Shown here piece after piece: positions 21,271 through 31,942 of a stretch of 64,000 bases of DNA. The DNA comes from Brachycybe producta. Its lineage: Eukaryota; Arthropoda; Diplopoda; Playtdesmida; Andrognathidae. The notes under the pieces were generated by a model, which saw only the letters and a list, made by a program, of their open reading frames with translations, was not told the origin of the DNA and searched no databases. The stretch covers positions 117,501-181,500 of the forward strand of contig JAUPFP010000009.1 in NCBI GenBank assembly GCA_036925085.1. The letters run 5' to 3'. The position numbers were made by a program, and so were the translations under genes. Numbering within the stretch: the first letter of the stretch is position 1; each line of letters starts with the position of its first letter.

Positions 21271-24200
21271 TATTACGGTGACGCCACGTGTTTCAAAGCG
21301 GTCATTGACCACTTGACACACCCAAAAGCAATACAAGAATACTGCCAAAGGGCAGGAAAAGAAAATTCCCCTTTGGGGACTTACTGTTTTCGTTGTAGCA
21401 TCCAATAGTTCCTGGTCTTTGCCTTTTCCCCGGTGCAAAACACGTTCTCTTTTCGAAATAGCAGCAAACAACCGTCTCTGTTTTATTTTTAGTTTTAAAA
21501 CAAGATGGCGCTTAGCCGCTAACATCGCCGGAGGGGCGGCTAACAGCGGCGGCCTGGCGGCTAAAACATCATTAGCCGCCTCCATTGCTGTTACCATAGA
21601 GATTCTACCGTCGTCTGCCACTATAGGAGCAGATACACGGCCTGAATCTCTATGGAAAGACTCAGGAGAGAGATCTTTAGGAGAAATAACTTCTGCAGAC
21701 TCCTCTTCGAGTTTGCAGATGGGAATTGTGGATTTCTCCACCCAGTTTCCCCTGGACAACTGCCATCTGTCCGAGACAGACAGGCGGCGCCCAGTCCAGG
21801 GGTCACTGCGCTCCCAATCCTTATTTCCTATGTACAGGTCCTCATCCCATATCAGGGAATGACCTGCTCTCTCCCACCAAGACAGGGACTTCCAAAGTCC
21901 CTGCACCACCCTGGTGCCTATTGGAGCTTCAGAGGAAGCTTGCAGAACCTCAAAAGCCTGGGTTTCCTCGGACGGAGGTAATACCGGGGCCGAGGTGCTT
22001 CCTCTGCCTCAGAGTCAGTTGACTCCACCACCAAGCTAGGCTGGCCAGAAGGTCCTGGAGAGACATCATCCCTCCTCTCACTTCCAGCTAACCCAGACTC
22101 AGCATCACTGGACCCTTCAGAGTTCGATGAGGTTTCAGAGCCACCTAGGCCATCTTCCTCACGAATCCCACATGTGGGAACATACGGCTTCAAGTTATCC
22201 ACATGAAACCGGTCCCGCACCTTCCGACCATACCCATCTACGAATTCTATCTCGTAGACCAGGTCGGAAACCTGCCGAACCACCGTACCCAGTTCAGCCT
22301 TGTAAGCGAAATTCCACTTCTTGGCTTGACCGAGCTTCCCAGCCATGTCCCTTATCAAAACCTTATTACCAGGCTGGTACCGGGGTGGCTCCACCCGGCC
22401 GGCGTCATACCGGCTCTTCTGGTTGGCTTGAGCAGCCGCCAAATTTTGACGAGCACGCTCCTCCACGGCTTGCTGGTCGGGCAAGTCGCGGACCGGACCG
22501 TTAGGAAGGAGATTGTCAATCCCCAACCTAGGCTCACACCCAAACAACAATTGGTACGGAGACACTTCCGTGCTCTCCTGCACCGCAGTGTTGTAGGCCC
22601 ACACGGCGGGCCGCAATTTCTCCCACCAATCATGTTGGTCCTTGAGGGGATCAAGGTAACGCTTGATGGTTTCCATCACGGTCTTGTTTGTACGCTCCGT
22701 AAGCCCATTAGCTTGCGGATGGTATGCCATCGTGAAGTGCTGCGCTATATTATAGCGCTCCCGGAACTTTCACAAAATCTTGCTACAGAACTCGGACCCA
22801 CGATCCGAGATGAGAGTAGTCGGAGTGCCATACACCGACAAGATCTCATCTTTCAGAAACTTGACAACACAAGCGGCCGTAGCCCTTTGTACTGCCTTTG
22901 CCATGCCGTACCGGGTGAAGTAATCCACCATGATCAATACATAGGTGACTCCACCCATGGATGCGGGAAAAGGCCCAACGATCCATTCCCCAGGCATGAA
23001 CTGGGTACTCAGGAACCATGGGTTGCAAGAATCCCTGAGCTCTTGCGAACTGTCGTACTCGCTGACACACTAAGCATGACTTAACATACTCCACCGTGTC
23101 ACATTTCATACCTAACCAGTAGAAACGAGTAAGCAACCGTTGGTAGGTCTTGTACACTCCGAAGTGACCAGCTTCGGAGCTATCGTGCAACTTCCGTAAG
23201 CAGAAGGCTTGACACGACCTCGGCACAACCAACACAGTTCTCGTACGATCCTGAATGGATTTGATGGCATACAACTTGTCTGCCACCACGAACTTGAACC
23301 TTAAGTCCGAGTCGGGGTCGGTGGAGAGCTCACGCTTCACCTTGGAGCACCAACTGTCGTTGGCCTGCTCCATTACCCAATCCACCTCAGACCGGATCCG
23401 GTAAATGACCTCACCCACATCGGCTTCGACGTGTTCAGGCAAAGAAGGATCAACAACTTCATTCACCGGATATCAACTCAAGCAGTCAGCATCCTCGTGA
23501 AGTTTCCCCTTCTTATACTGAATCTTATGCCGGTACTCCTGCAACTGCATTTGCCAACGCCCCAACCTGCCTTGCAGGTTTTTGGCAGTCTGCAAATGAC
23601 AGAGCGCATGGTGACCTGTTACGATCACAAAGACCCGGTTAAAGATGTAAGGTCGGAATTTACCCACGGCAAACATGATCGCCAAGCATTCCTGCTCGGT
23701 GACACTATAACGTGTTTCCGGTCCCTTCATGAGACGGCTAGCGTAGGCCAGAACCCGAGGAGCCTTGTCCTCAGGTAACTTCTGGTATACTACGACACCT
23801 AGACCGTACCCACTAGCATCGGTGTGAATTAACACCTCACCACGTGAATCATACATGGTGAGCACCGGTGCTTCGGTTAAAAATGCCTTTAACCGTTCGA
23901 ATGGTAGACCACACTGCTCCGACCAGTCAAAGGACGCATCCTTCCTGGTCAGATCATGCAGTGGTCTTGCGATCTTGGCGAAGTCCTTGATGAACCTACG
24001 GTAGTAGCCGGCCAGTCCAAAAAAACTTCGGACGGCGTTCATCATTGTAGGGACATCGAACTCTTCGACTGCTCTTACGAGTCCCGGGTCTGGAGCAACT
24101 CCCTCGGCACTGACAATGTGACCGAGATACTTGACTTTGTCAAAACCGAAGAAACATTTCTTTGGCTGGAGTTTCAGCTCTGCCCCTCGTAACAGTCATA

Positions 24201-26120
24201 GGACAGTACTCAAGCGTTCGAGAAACTGCTCAAAGGTGCTCCCAAAGACGATAATATCGTCTAGGTACACCAAGCAGCTCTCCCACTTGTGTCCCGCCAA
24301 CAAGAGGTCTAACGCTCTTTGCATTGTGGCAGGAGCATTGCAGAGTCCGAAAGGCATTTTTCGGAACTCAAATAGACCTTGAGAGCAAATGAATGCTGTC
24401 TTCTCAATGTCTTGCTCCGCCATCCTGACCTGCCAGTAACCACTAGCAAGGTCTAAGGTTGCGAAATACTTCGCTCCAGCAAGTGAATCGAGGGCATCAT
24501 CGATGCGAGGTAACGGGTACTGATCCGCCTTCGTCTGGGCATTCAGTCGCCGATAGTCCACACAAAAACGAAAGCCACCATCCTTCTTGCGAACAAGCAA
24601 GATAGGGCTTGCGTAAGGACTATGCGAAGGTTGGATTACCTCTGCATCCAACATCTTCGCTACCTCTTCTCTCTCGATTGCACGAGCCGCAGGAGCGGTT
24701 CTTCGCAATCCTTCACGCACCGGAGGTAACCCACCGGTATCAATAGTGTGTTCGATGAGCGGGGTTTCCCCCAGCTCTGTATAATCGAACGCAAAATGAT
24801 CACGGCGTTCCAGCAGGAACTCCCGAAGCTGTGCCGCCTCCTCAGGCTTCAGACTAGGTCCGATTTTAAGGCACTCTTCGAGAGTGGGTGTAACTTCCGC
24901 ATTGAGGACCCGGCGACCTTTCTTGGTTGCCCCTCTTAACTTAGGCGGAAGCCCCCTGGTCGACCATCTCCATTAGTGGGGTCTCCCCCTCTCAACTTAG
25001 ATGGATCGTCCAGTCTCACCACTAGAGCTGCCTCCACAGCTTGAGCTGTCGCCACACCCTCCCCTGTCTCCAGGGCAACGGGTACGTCGGCGACGTTCTC
25101 AAGCCAAATGTCGTAAGAGCCTTCCTCTGTGGCTTCGGCAATTCCTGCCACTACCAACAGACCACGACCACCTAGGGCTTTACGATAGGGCTCAACGAGA
25201 AGCAGCTGTCAAGGGCCAGCATGCTCTATCAAGCTCACGGAAACTACCTTCCGCTCATGAGCTGATAACCATACGTTCTCCAACAGTCGCAGGGAACAAA
25301 CTTCCCCGCTCCTATTTGGAGAACTGGTCTCGGCGAGCACAGGTGACACAATGTCAACCCACCCATCCACCTTTTCAGGCTCCGCAGGCATACCTTCCGG
25401 GAACCCGAAAGGAGGGAGTAGCAGAGGCTCCACAGAATCGTGAAGCCTCGCCAACGCCTCCACCACCGAGTTCGGAAGGTGTACCGACGTACCCTGCAAA
25501 GAATGAACGGCCAGTGCGGCATGAAGAGCATCTCGATGTGCATTCCAGATGTCTTCCCGGAAATACACTTTCCGGCTCACGACGTCCAACATTAACCCAA
25601 ACCGGGAAGCCAGGTCAACACCTATTACGGCTTCCCCTTCACCCTCAATGAGAAGATGGGTATGGATGGACCGTCCGTGGATTGACATGTCCACGTACAT
25701 GACTCCTATCTTGATGGAGTACCCGCTCATGCCCGTCAGGAATGAGAGGAGGCTAACCTCCTGCACCGGTAACTCCATCTCCCGTGCCACCGACATGCTC
25801 ATGACCAATACTTCGGCCCCGGTGTCGACGAGCGACTCAACCAGCCGACCCTCCATCGACACCAAAATCATGTGGTGCCCCACGCAAGTAAGCACGGCTC
25901 TGTAATTCAGGAATGGGCCTCATCCGAATTTCCCTCCCCAGGGGACGGTCGTCTCGGATGCTCCGGGGCCTGGCTTCCAGTCTCCACACCAGAAGACCTA
26001 CCAGGCCTGGGCGACAGCATGGGCGCACCAATGCTCGAAGCCGTCGTAATGCCCGTACCGTTCGGACCTTCCTTAAGCGATCCCGGTCGACTGCAGCTCA
26101 GTTCTGCAGTGACCGGTGCC
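21270..26120 (-). pseudogene. pol: Gypsy-B pol, broken
   Basis: The blocks in order on the minus strand are as follows. Protease is at 25209-25895 (VDTGAEVLVMSMS). Reverse transcriptase is at 24196-24720 (FRFCVDYRRLNAQT, CLVYLDDIIVFG) and 23473-24045. RNase H is in 23473-24045 (IHTDASGYGLGVVVYQKL). The integrase zinc finger is at 22846-23466 (LHDSSEAGHFG, CLVCQRVRQ). The integrase core and carboxyl region are at 21918-22997 (MVDYFTRYG, LISDRGSEF, NGLTERTNKTVMETIKRY, DRFHVDNLKPYVPTC). The pol tail is at 21270-21909 (SWWERAGHSLIW). Shifts or stops lie near 25200, 24190, 23470, 22840 and 21915. GHHALCH near 23590 replaces the usual DHHALCY. Confidence 0.88.
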
Positions 26121-26128
26121 GGTTTGAC
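26083..26128 (-). promoter_or_regulatory. Gypsy-B gag-pol -1 frameshift signal
   Basis: GTCAAAC at 26122-26128 (a decayed GTTAAAC) is followed five bases later by CCGGTC + ACTGCAG, a loop AACTGAG, then CTGCAGT + bulged C + GACCGG. This forms a 13-bp stem. The lower stem is the same as in Gypsy-A, while the upper stem has changed on both sides, keeping the pairing. The loop contains the gag stop codon. Confidence 0.75.
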
Positions 26129-27919
26129 GAGGGCGCACCATCGTCTCTGGCCACAGGTAGATAGAACATCTGTCTATCAATTACGGTGGACAGATACTCT
26201 CGGCCCTGCAGTACCATGGGTGCTAGACCCGGCAGGTACTGCACCACTGGGCTTTCACCCGGTGGTACTCGAGCAACCTGTCCTTGGGCAACAGCCTTCG
26301 GACAGTCCTTCCTAAGGTGACCCATCTGGTTACACCGAAAGCATGGACCCGGTTGCCTACGAGTAGGACCTCCACCTCCAGCCGTTTGGCTGGAACCTGA
26401 CAGGGCTGCTGCGGACTTATTTCCACCCTGGCTCTGCCGCTTCATCTTTCTTCCCTTCTGCCCTCCGGTCTTGGCAGTAGCTCCGTCCGCTTTGGACGGT
26501 GCCGCTGCCTTAGCACCCGAAGAGGTAGAAGTAGACGTAGCAGAGCTCTTGGGCTTTGCCACAGCACCAGAGACCTTGGCCGCAGCATGGGTCCCTGGTA
26601 CCGTCAAGGTACGGGCAGGTAACGCTCCCGCCGTAAGCATGTCGGCCTCAACCAACATTGCCTTGGTGGTAAAGTCCCTGACCGTCTCAGCTTTTGATCC
26701 CCAGAGAGGTCTGAGAATCTCCGGCTGCAGTTTCTTCTTATATCGGAGGAGTCGACAAGACTCATCCTCACGAGGAGAAACTCGTTCCGCTAGCTCAACA
26801 AAGCGCCAGTAGAACACCTGGACTGACTCCGCAGGCCCTTGCTTCATGGCCTCGAAACGGTCAAAACAGGCCTGAGCCTGATTCTTGGTTCCGAAGCGGT
26901 GAAGCATCGCCTGCCTCAACTCCGGCCAGGTTAGGTTCAGCTTGAACTCCACCAAACAGGCGTAATGTTCCTCAGCCGGACCATTGAGCAGGTACGTAAA
27001 GAAACTGCACCTGGCCTCATCCGTCCAGCGCTGAGCCCTAGCTTTGGCTTCGAACTGCTGGAGAAAAGGCGTAATGTCCTCCCTGTCCATCATACCGGAT
27101 GAACGAGTGAACTGGGTTAAAAAACCCAAACGCCTGGATCTCCGACGGGACAGCCAGTGCAGGTGTCCACGGCACAGTACTTAATCGCCGTGGTGCCCTG
27201 CTCCGGTTCCCCGAAGTCTCAGCATCGGGTTCAGCATCCACGGGATCCACCAGGTGGACCCGGGGTCGCTGAACGGGCGGAGGAACTCCCCGACCACCTC
27301 CCGCAGGAGCGGTCCGAGTTCCTCCTCCTGGAGGCATCTGCCCGGCCGGAGCCGGAGGCGCCTCCCTCCATGCACCTCCCCGGTGCACGGGTGATGGTGT
27401 GAACCGAGGATGCTCCCTAGGGAGCCTCCGGCCCTCTGGGGAAAAAGGACCCTGCCAGCGCAGTTCATCAATCCCCCTGGCAACCTCACGGAGCTGCTCC
27501 TCGGTCATCGACGCCAACCATGACGTCGTATTCACCGAGGATGGCTCCGGGGTCCCTACCACCTCTCCCGGTAAAGGATTACCTCCACGTCCAACCGGAC
27601 GGGAGGCGGTGGAGGTTAACAGGACGGCCATAGGCCTTCCGCCTGTCCCAGTCGGGGTCGATAACCCTCCATCACCACCGTCTGCCGGTGCTCCACCGGA
27701 GACAGTGCCACGACAGTGCGACCGCACCGTCACAAAGTCTCCAGCCGGAGGTTGGTCCGTAGGGACAATCTCTACGCCACCATCCACCGTGGAGTTACTG
27801 GGTACGTTCCCGCCAACAGCACCCCCAACAGGGTGCTGCCCCTCCGGCCGCCTACCACGGCCGAAGGTGCGGGAACGCAACTCCAACTCTTCCAACAAAC
27901 TGCTTCCCCGACCAGACAT
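26098..27919 (-). pseudogene. gag: Gypsy-B gag, one frameshift
   Basis: ATG at 27917-27919 (MSGRGSSLLEELELRSRTFG) is the best start. The first frame (27038-27979) reaches AFGFFNPVHSFIRYDG. One extra base near 27090 shifts into the second frame (26098-27129), which continues with the capsid-like part (FEAKARAQRWTDEARCSFFT, LDGPAEE-type block, VQVFYWRFVELAERVSP). Near the carboxyl end is a CCHC zinc knuckle, CFRCNQMGHLRKDC, which binds RNA. The stop lies in the loop of the frameshift stem. It is similar to Gypsy-A and C gag throughout its second half. Confidence 0.87.
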
Positions 27920-27984
27920 CGGGAAAACAGGGTCTTGGCCGATTTCGTCCGTGCGAACACGGGCAAAGCTGGCCACCACTTGTC

Positions 27985-28822
27985 GGAAGAAACTCTACAG
28001 TAAAATACGGTGAATTCACGGACAACAGTCCGCAAAACACCGACAATTAACGGTAGAACCGTAAACTACCTTAGTCTCACGGACAAAAGTCCGTGTCCCA
28101 CGGTCAGATTTACGGTGTAGCTCCTTCTTACCGTTTTCGACCGGTGATATACGGACAACCGTCCGTTATTCACCGTCTATTCGCGGTAAAAAGCTCTTTC
28201 ACCATCCTAGAACGGAGATACACGGACAACGGTCCGTAATCTACCGTCCACCAACGGTGAACTTGTCTTCTTACCGTGTTTAAATGGTGATTCCCGGACA
28301 AAAGTCCGTAATCCACCGTCTACTTACGGTAAAACTTGACCGTAACCCGGTTTGACCACGGTATCACGGACGAAAGTCCGTGTCCCACGGTAACACCGGT
28401 AAAAATGGCCGTATACGGGTTTCCGCCGTAGTTCCACGGACAAAAGTCCGTGCCCTACGGTGTACTATCTGTCTACCGGACAAGCTACGGTAAAGTTACC
28501 TTTTTACCGAGTTCTACCGGTCCTGCACGGTAAATCATCGTGCTACCGGTATACTAACGGTAGAAATAACCGTTATCCCGCGTTCGGACGGTCCTGCACG
28601 GTCAACCACCGTGCCCACCGTCCTACTTACGGATAACCTAGGGCTTTCTCCAGTGACCACCGCGGTATCACGGACAACCGTCCGTGTCCCACGGTCCTTC
28701 ACCGGACTACTATGCCCTAAGCCGCGATCGGCCGTAGTTCCGTGGACAAATGTCCACGCCCTACCGGCACCACACGACTCCGGTCGAACCGACCGCACAA
28801 GAGAGGCTGGTGGTAGCGCCAG
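27985..28822 (-). repeat. Gypsy-B leader hairpin array
   Basis: At least nine cores of the type ACGGACAAAAGTCCGT or close variants (near 28018, 28080, 28152, 28213, 28288, 28366, 28436, 28671 and 28741) are spaced mostly about 60-75 bp. Outer arms of CACGGT and ACCGTG make larger hairpins around each core. The array lies between the primer-binding site and gag. The cores are the reverse complement of the Gypsy-C cores, as expected from the opposite orientation. Confidence 0.8.
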
Positions 28823-28837
28823 CCGGCGCCTCCACCA
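28823..28837 (-). other. Gypsy-B primer-binding site
   Basis: The minus strand reads TGGTGGAGGCGCCGG, two bases after the 5' LTR. It is identical to the Gypsy-A site over these 15 bases. Confidence 0.78.
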
Positions 28838-28839
28838 AT

Positions 28840-29599
28840 TGTAACAACCCGACTTGGTCGCTACAATGACCTACGGTAAATTTCGCTAACTTACCGCCGT
28901 TGACCCTCCTTGGGACGGGTCGAAGCGCTGGCCAGCCCTCCTCTTGCACCCGTCCGTGCCACGGGTAACGCCGATCGGAAGATCCTCCACACCACAAAGT
29001 GACGGACGAATGGCCGCCGAACAAGACGAGGAATCCACGGTAAATCCCCGATGAATCTTACCGTGGACAAACCGCGCGCGAAGCGCCGGCCGACACGATA
29101 ACAAACATGCCGGAAACAGGACGGTGGTGGGCGACAACCCCTGCCAACAACCCTCACCCTCCCCACGGTGACTTCCCCAGTAATATTGTAAATAATGACA
29201 CGGGCACCAGTGTAGGAGTGAAAATAACGTTGATAATTTATTCAATATAGATTATGAATAAAACACTCACTGTTAAGTGAAGATAAAAGATGCAATTGAT
29301 GAATCTCCTGGCTAATTCAGCCATTAGGAAGAGAGGTCATTCACCTCCTCACACAATGCTAGACAATAGATGAATGGTGGCCATTTTGGCCACCTGATGA
29401 TTGAAGAGAGCATCAACACCAAGGCACATCCACAATCAAGGGCTCACTTTCCACTCCCAGATACAATGGCCGCCGCCATGGGAGGACAGGGACCCTTGCT
29501 GGCCATTTTGTCGTCTGCCTGGCAACCAATTTACAAGTGCCTAGCAGACGACATGGGAATTTAGTTCTGCTCCGAAAGGACCAGAACTGGGTCGTCACA
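28840..29599 (-). mobile_element. Gypsy-B 5' LTR (right end), TATA region deleted
   Basis: It runs from TGTAACAACCCGACTTGG to GGGTCGTCACA, 760 bp. Compared with the left LTR it lacks 27-29 bp where the left copy has the ATATATAT and CTGCTCCACCTGGG stretch: here GCCGCCGCCATGGGAGGACA joins directly (about 29470-29490). Since transcription would start from this LTR, the loss probably removed its TATA element. GTAAGT is present on the minus strand at 28889-28894. Confidence 0.9.
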
Positions 29600-29603
29600 C
29601 TAC

Positions 29604-30825
29604 AGAGGTTAAGGCATTTGGGTTTTTCAACCCAGTCCACTCGTTAGTCCGTTACAACAGCAGAGGATGTGGCACCTTTCCTCCATATGTTCGAAGCGAA
29701 GGCTCGGGCTCAGCACTGGACGGATGAGTCCAGGTGCAGTTACTTTACATACCTGCTTGATGGTCCAGCGGAGGAGTATTATGCCTCTTTGGTGGAAACT
29801 CTTCCGGACCTCACCTGGGCTGAACTGATAGGAGATATGGTTAGCCGATTCAGCTCGGGAAATCAGGCTCATGTCTGCTTCTCGGAGTTCGAAACGATGA
29901 AGCAAGGTGGTCACGAGTCTGTGCAGGCATTCTATTGGCGGTTCACTGAACTGTCGAAACGTGTGTCCGGGCAAAAACGAAAGCTGTCGGCTCATTTGTT
30001 TCAAATAGAAGCTCCTGACGGCCATCACCGATCAAATGTTTGGTTGCAAGGCCGAGGTAGTAGAGGCATTTGCCCATAGGGCATGGCTTGTCGAACCCGA
30101 TATGCTGATGGCAGGTAGATTACCTGCCCGTACTCAAGTGGTTCCTCAGGACCGGGCTAACATCCAGTCCTCTGGCACCACGGCTAGGTTAGGAAGCTCT
30201 GCCAAAGCTTCCTCTTCAAACCTGTCGGGTGTGAAGGCCGCTGCACCATCCAAGTCAGACAAAGCAGTGGCCAAGACCGGGGGTACGAAGAAAAGGAAGC
30301 AGGCAAGCTCTGGTGGAGGACAGCCGGCGGCAATGCCTCGTGGTACAGACCATGGGTCAGGAGGGTCACTCCGGCGAGTTGGCCCGTGTTTTGGGTGCAA
30401 CCAAATGGGGCACCTGAGACAGGACTGTCCCAATGCAGCGGCAAAGGGACATGTTGCCAGAGTGAAGCTTGGGGCAAGCCAGTAGCTCCAGCCAACACCA
30501 GGCTTAGTGCCTGTGTGGCTGGAGGGTCGCAAGTACCTGGCTATCATAATCGATGGCCAGTTCTACTACAGACTCGTGGAGGATAACGAAGAGATGTCTT
30601 CATTAAACTGCCACCGGTCCCGATGCTGCGGCAAAGGCACATGTTGCCAGAGTGAAGCTTGGTGCAAGCCAGAAGCTCCAGCCAACACCAGGCCTAGCAC
30701 CTGTGTGGCTGGAGGGTCGCAAGTGCCTGGCTACCATAATTGATGACCAGTTCTACTACAGACTCGTGGAGGATAACGAAGAGATGTCTTCATTAAACCG
30801 CCACCGGTCGCCACCGAACTGAGTG
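29604..30825 (+). pseudogene. gag: Gypsy-C gag, second part, frameshifted and partly duplicated
   Basis: Coding sequence resumes after Gypsy-B and shifts near 29660. It then gives FEAKARAQHWTDESRCSYFT, YLLDGPAEEYYASLVETLPD and QAFYWRFTELSKRVS (29669-29960). Positions 30036-30485 carry SGVKAAAPSKSDKAVAKTGG and the zinc knuckle CFGCNQMGHLRQDC. About 190 bp are tandemly duplicated (units starting at 30438 and 30628). The stop lies in the loop of the frameshift stem. It is a clear homologue of Gypsy-A gag. Confidence 0.85.
30438..30817 (+). repeat. 190-bp tandem duplication across the end of Gypsy-C gag
   Basis: GCGGCAAAGG.ACATGTTGCC starts at 30438 and 30628, and GAGATGTCTTCATTAAAC ends both units at 30591-30608 and 30781-30798. 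Spacing is 190 bp, which is not a multiple of three. The first unit stops about 12 bases after its slippery sequence, so only the second keeps the frameshift stem. Confidence 0.85.
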
Positions 30826-30837
30826 GTGAGCGACCAG
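30792..30837 (+). promoter_or_regulatory. Gypsy-C gag-pol -1 frameshift signal
   Basis: ATTAAAC at 30792-30798 is followed by a five-base spacer, then CCGGTCGC-CACC, loop GAACTGAGT, GGTG, a bulged A and GCGACCAG. The stem is the Gypsy-A stem with one mismatch. Zero-frame codons TTA AAC are in register with gag. Confidence 0.75.
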
Positions 30838-31930
30838 AAATGCTTAAAAACTCAGGTGTCTGACATCGTCAGAACTGTGATGAAGGGGCATACCTTAGGG
30901 CGGTTTCCAGATAAGGAGCTAAAACTCCAGCCGAAGAAATGTTTCTTTGGCTTTGACAAAGTGCGTTATCTCGGTCACGTAGTGAGTGCCGAGGGAGTTG
31001 CTCCGGACCTGGATCTCATAAGAGCAGTCCAGGAGTTCGATGTTCCGACGCTGATGACAGGCATCCGTAGTTTTCTGGATTGGCCGGTTTCTATCGGAGG
31101 TTCATCAAGAACTTTGCCAAGGTGGCAAGACCTTTGCATGAACTGACCAAGAAGGATGCGTCCTTTGAGTGGTCGGATCAGTGCAAACTAGCATTTGCTC
31201 GATTAAAGGCATTTTTAACATAAGTGCCTTTACTCACCATGTACGATCCGCATGGTGAGGTAATGATCCATACCGATGCTAGTGGGTACGGCTTGGGAGT
31301 CGTAGTTTACCAGAAGTTGCCAGAGGACAAGTTCCCCCGTGTTCTGGCCTACAGAAGCCAGCTCATGAAAAGAGCGGAAACAAGGTATTCTGTCACCGAG
31401 AAAAGTGCTTGGCGATCATGTTTGCCGTGGGTAAATTCCGTCCTTACCTCTTTAATCGGGAGTTTGTGATCGTGACGGATCACCACACTCTTTGCAGACC
31501 GCCAAAAACTTGCAAGGCAAGTTGGGGCATTGGCAGATGCAACTGAAGAATACCAGTTTATGGTAAGGAACACTCCACGAGGATGCTGACGCATTGAATC
31601 GGTATTCTGTGCGTGATGTTGCGGACCTTTCTTTGCCTGAATGACATAGGTGAGGTCATTTACCGAGTTCGCTCGGAGGTGGATTGGGCCGAGGAGCAGG
31701 CAGCCGATGGCTGGTGCTCCAAAGTGGTGAAGATCACCACTGACCGCAACTCAACCCTTCGGGTCAAGTTTGTGATGGCAAACAATTTGTTGTATGCCAT
31801 CAGGTCCATCCAGGATCCATTGCGAACTGTCTTGGTAGTTCCGGCGTCATGCAGGGCATTCTGTCTTAGAAAGCTACATGACACTCCCGAAGCTGGTCAC
31901 TTCGGGATGTTAAAGACTACCAGAGACTGC
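30838..31930 (+). pseudogene. pol: Gypsy-C pol remnant, protease and most of RT deleted
   Basis: Immediately after the frameshift stem the sequence jumps to the end of the reverse transcriptase (LKLQPKKCFFGFDKVRYLGH at 30913-30972), so about 2 kb coding for protease and the RT core are missing. It continues with RNase H (IHTDASGYGLGVVVYQKLPE at 31269-31328) and the integrase zinc finger start (CLRKLHDTPEAGHFGMLKTT at 31861-31920). It then ends abruptly in satellite DNA. Several shifts and a small deletion near 31490 are present. Confidence 0.85.
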
Positions 31931-31942
31931 GCTCATGCATCA

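Larger units (their letters stand above)
16946..29599 (-). mobile_element. Gypsy-B: complete LTR retrotransposon nested in Gypsy-C gag
   Basis: The element is 12654 bp. Reading leftward it holds a 5' LTR (28840-29599), primer site, leader hairpins, gag, pol, a third coding region and a 3' LTR (16946-17732). CTAC flanks both ends, and removing it restores the Gypsy-C gag reading AAAWTSAQAVP-TEVKAFGFFNPVHS. Gag, pol and ORF3 each carry several frameshifts or stops, so the copy is dead. Confidence 0.93.

Noticed and set aside
27990..28800. Regularly spaced short palindromes resembling a CRISPR array
   Set aside because: The units are imperfect hairpins inside a retrotransposon leader, the spacers are also repetitive, and the sequence is eukaryotic. 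No cas genes are present.
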